A stretch of 8,061 nt of DNA, from positions 1 to 8,061 of the forward strand of contig JAITXR010000110.1 in the NCBI GenBank assembly GCA_031284665.1, read 5' to 3'. This stretch comes from Paludibacter sp. (GTDB lineage Bacteria > Bacteroidota > Bacteroidia > Bacteroidales > Paludibacteraceae). The notes under the pieces are model-generated. The model did not search any database. It saw only the letters and a list, made by a program, of their open reading frames with translations, and was not told the DNA's origin. Position 1 is the stretch's first letter, and each line of letters starts with the position of its first letter. Both the position numbers and the translations under genes were made by a program. Shown here in pieces: positions 6,187 to 8,061 of this stretch.

Positions 6187-7047
6187 ATGACTATAATTGA
6201 CCATAATTCGGGTTTTTGTTTTGGGGTTGTGAAGGCAATTTGCAAGGCGGAAGAGGAACTTGCCAATGGCAATACTCTATATTGTTTGGGTGATATTGTG
6301 CACAACAATCAGGAAGTGGAACGCCTGTCGAAACTTGGACTTATCACTATCGACCGACAACAATTTGCGCAGTTGCGCGATGCCAAAGTGTTGTTAAGCG
6401 CACACGGCGAGCCTCCTTCGACTTACCAAATTGCGCAACAAAACAATATAACGCTTGTGGATGCAACTTGTCCGGTTGTGCTCGCTCTGCAAAAACGCAT
6501 AAAAATTGCTTACGAAAAAAGTAAAACTACCGATACTCAAATAGTTATCTATGGCAAAAAAGGTCATGCCGAAGTAAATGGACTGATGGGGCAAACCGAC
6601 AATAAAGCAATCGTGGTAGAAACAAGCGACGATTTGGAAAATGTTGATTTTGAGCGAAATATCTCATTATTTTCGCAAACCACCAAGCCGCTTGATGGAT
6701 TTAGTAAATTGCAAAATAAAATTGAGCAAAAAATTGCAGCCAACGTACAGTTTGAATGCGCCGATACAATTTGCCGGCAAGTGTCGAACAGAATACCATA
6801 TATAATAGATTTTGCGCGCGAAAACGATATTGTGATTTTTGTTAGCGGGATTAAAAGTTCAAACGGCAAAGTGTTTTACGACAATGCGCGAGCCGTAAAT
6901 CCAAACACATATTTTGTAACTAATGAGGCAGAACTCAACAACTTAAACCTCGATTTAACAAAACGCATCGGCATTTGTGGCGCAACTTCAACTCCGCGTT
7001 GGTTAATGGAAAAAATCGAACAACGACTAATTGAAATGGGAGCATAG
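6187..7047 (+). CDS. ispH: 4-hydroxy-3-methylbut-2-enyl diphosphate reductase
   Basis: IspH (LytB) catalyses the last step of the MEP pathway, reducing HMBPP to IPP and DMAPP with a [4Fe-4S] cluster in the cytoplasm. The 286 residues carry all three cluster cysteines: Cys11 in GFCFGV, Cys95 in DATCPVV and Cys196 in TICRQVSNR. Substrate-binding residues are also visible: His39 in GDIVHN, His73 in SAHGEP, His127 and Glu129 in KKGHAEVNG, Thr165/166 in SQTT, KSSNG at 223-227 and GATSTP at 265-270. The length is short compared with the 316 residues in E. coli but fits the compact form seen in this phylum. The ATG at 6187 gives the typical short N-terminus before GFCFGV. No clear promoter was found in the repeat region just upstream, so transcription may read through from ychF/fic. 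Its 3' end converges with the methyltransferase gene 5 bp away. Confidence 0.97.
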   Translation: MTIIDHNSGFCFGVVKAICKAEEELANGNTLYCLGDIVHNNQEVERLSKLGLITIDRQQFAQLRDAKVLLSAHGEPPSTYQIAQQNNITLVDATCPVVLALQKRIKIAYEKSKTTDTQIVIYGKKGHAEVNGLMGQTDNKAIVVETSDDLENVDFERNISLFSQTTKPLDGFSKLQNKIEQKIAANVQFECADTICRQVSNRIPYIIDFARENDIVIFVSGIKSSNGKVFYDNARAVNPNTYFVTNEAELNNLNLDLTKRIGICGATSTPRWLMEKIEQRLIEMGA

Positions 7048-7052
7048 GCGAA

Positions 7053-8061
7053 TTAGTTAGTGGAGAGTGTCTTTTTGTCTATTGTAAAAATCGCACAAAG
7101 GAAATTCCCTTTTTTCCCTGCTTTGTAAAGTATATGCGGTAACAACAACGATTTGAAACGTTTGTATAATTCAGAGTTTTTTATCGTCTGACGCAACGAT
7201 GGTGCTGCACCTTTCCATTCGCTATTCATAATTTGCGAATTTTTTCTAAATCTGTGAGTTTGTATCTGGTTGATATTCAAATAAATATAAACAGGTTTTT
7301 TGCTTTTATAAAATTTGCGAAAATCCACAAAACTAACATTGCAATTAATTTTTGATGCAATATATTCAAACGATTTTTCGCTGAACCACCAAGTGTGAAC
7401 AGGAGGTAAATCGCTATTCCACACCACATTATCGGCAAAAATTTTATTTGGAGTTGTTACAAGCACTTTGCCATCGGGTTTGAGCATCGACACAAGTTGT
7501 TGAAGAAATTCTGTTGGTGTTTCGATATGTTCAATAACTTCGGTTAGCACCACAATATCGTATTTTGCCGTGTTATTTGGCGCATATTTATAAATATCGG
7601 CAGCAATATAATGTTCGCCAAAACTGCGATTTGCCTCATTCACAGCCTCTTGCGAAATGTCAAGTCCTGTAACATTATATCCGGCAGTATTAAGCGCATA
7701 AGTGAGATAACCCATTCCGCAGCCAACTTCCAGAATTTGAGCGTTTTGCTTATCGTCAATACTGTTTTCAATGGTCGTAATTACGCTCCAATATGTTTCC
7801 TCCGCATTTTTGAGATAATCAATCGGCGATTTTGCAATTATCACATCTTCTTTTTGTTGCCAATAGCGATGGTAACTCGAAACTTCCTTGCCTCGACTGT
7901 AAATAAGGTTGTAAATTTCGCCTGCATCAACTCGCGGAAACGAAAACGCAGTACTGCAATGCGGGCAATGATACACGCTAAATAAATCCGGCTCTTGATA
8001 GCCCGGCACTGTTTCGCTTTTAAGTTCTGCTGCTTTTCCGCAAAGCAAACATTTTGTGGTT
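7053..8061 (-). CDS. Class I SAM-dependent methyltransferase with N-terminal zinc-ribbon-like segment, 5' end outside window
   Basis: The frame is open to the right edge, giving 335 visible residues; the true start is beyond base 8061, probably only a few codons away. The visible N-terminus TTKCLLCGK, with YHCPHC at about 30-35, forms a CxxC...CxxC pair (Cys4, Cys7, Cys32, Cys35), suggesting a bound zinc. The methyltransferase core follows: motif I ILEVGCGMG at 109-117, the beta-2 acidic residue in VTGLD (Asp134), TEVIEHIETP at 173-182 and LKPDGKVLVTTPN at 193-205. The C-terminus (about 250-335) is basic and unassigned. Proteins of this layout often modify sugars, lipids or small metabolites, but nothing here identifies the substrate. 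A TTG at 8048 is in frame, but starting there would lose the first cysteine, so I do not favour it. Its end is 5 bp from the convergent ispH stop. Confidence 0.88.
   Translation of the reverse strand, partial: TTKCLLCGKAAELKSETVPGYQEPDLFSVYHCPHCSTAFSFPRVDAGEIYNLIYSRGKEVSSYHRYWQQKEDVIIAKSPIDYLKNAEETYWSVITTIENSIDDKQNAQILEVGCGMGYLTYALNTAGYNVTGLDISQEAVNEANRSFGEHYIAADIYKYAPNNTAKYDIVVLTEVIEHIETPTEFLQQLVSMLKPDGKVLVTTPNKIFADNVVWNSDLPPVHTWWFSEKSFEYIASKINCNVSFVDFRKFYKSKKPVYIYLNINQIQTHRFRKNSQIMNSEWKGAAPSLRQTIKNSELYKRFKSLLLPHILYKAGKKGNFLCAIFTIDKKTLSTN

Noticed and set aside
7041..7080. Bidirectional terminator between ispH and the methyltransferase gene
   Set aside because: Only 5 bp separate the stops and no GC-rich hairpin with flanking T-runs is visible around them.

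Overview
The window looks like chromosomal DNA from a member of the Bacteroidota, probably Bacteroidales. The base composition is AT-leaning, and translation starts lack clear Shine-Dalgarno sequences. Several upstream regions carry the Bacteroidota-type -7 element TAnnTTTG, one with a matching -33 TTTG. One signal peptide ends in the VFGQ style common in this phylum, and there is a fused SpmA/SpmB-type membrane protein. No RNA genes, CRISPR array or recognisable transposase were found.

Left part, minus strand (1-1146): a secreted alpha/beta-hydrolase-like protein runs off the left edge. Just upstream of it lies the corpse of an AAA/DUF4143-type ATPase gene. Only its extreme N-terminus, a short central block and its C-terminus survive, spliced by two internal deletions. 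Its promoter (TTTG-N20-TACATTTG) is still intact and may now transcribe the hydrolase gene through the dead gene.

Left-centre, minus strand (1147-3760): the SpmA-SpmB fusion and radA, 16 bp apart, probably form a two-gene operon. A 131-bp divergent intergenic region (3761-3891) separates it from ychF, with a -7 element pointing each way.

Centre-right, plus strand (3892-7047): ychF (Obg-family GTPase), a Fic-domain AMPylase-like gene and ispH (last step of the MEP isoprenoid pathway). The two intergenic gaps on either side of fic are filled by two copies of the same complex repeat. Each copy has a left arm of octamers read on the minus strand, a TTTAATTTAA centre, and a right arm of tandem 8-bp units (gcacattR) read on the plus strand. 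A 31-nt core has one mismatch between copies. The fic gene also uses arginine codons differently from its neighbours. Together this suggests that fic plus one repeat copy is an acquired cassette between ychF and ispH. This is the most interesting feature of the window.

Right edge, minus strand (7053-8061): a class I SAM methyltransferase with an N-terminal four-cysteine zinc-ribbon-like segment. It converges on ispH with a 5-bp gap and is cut by the window end.

The housekeeping genes (radA, ychF, ispH) are unrelated in pathway. The accessory material (hydrolase, ATPase remnant, fic with its repeats) sits between or beside them.
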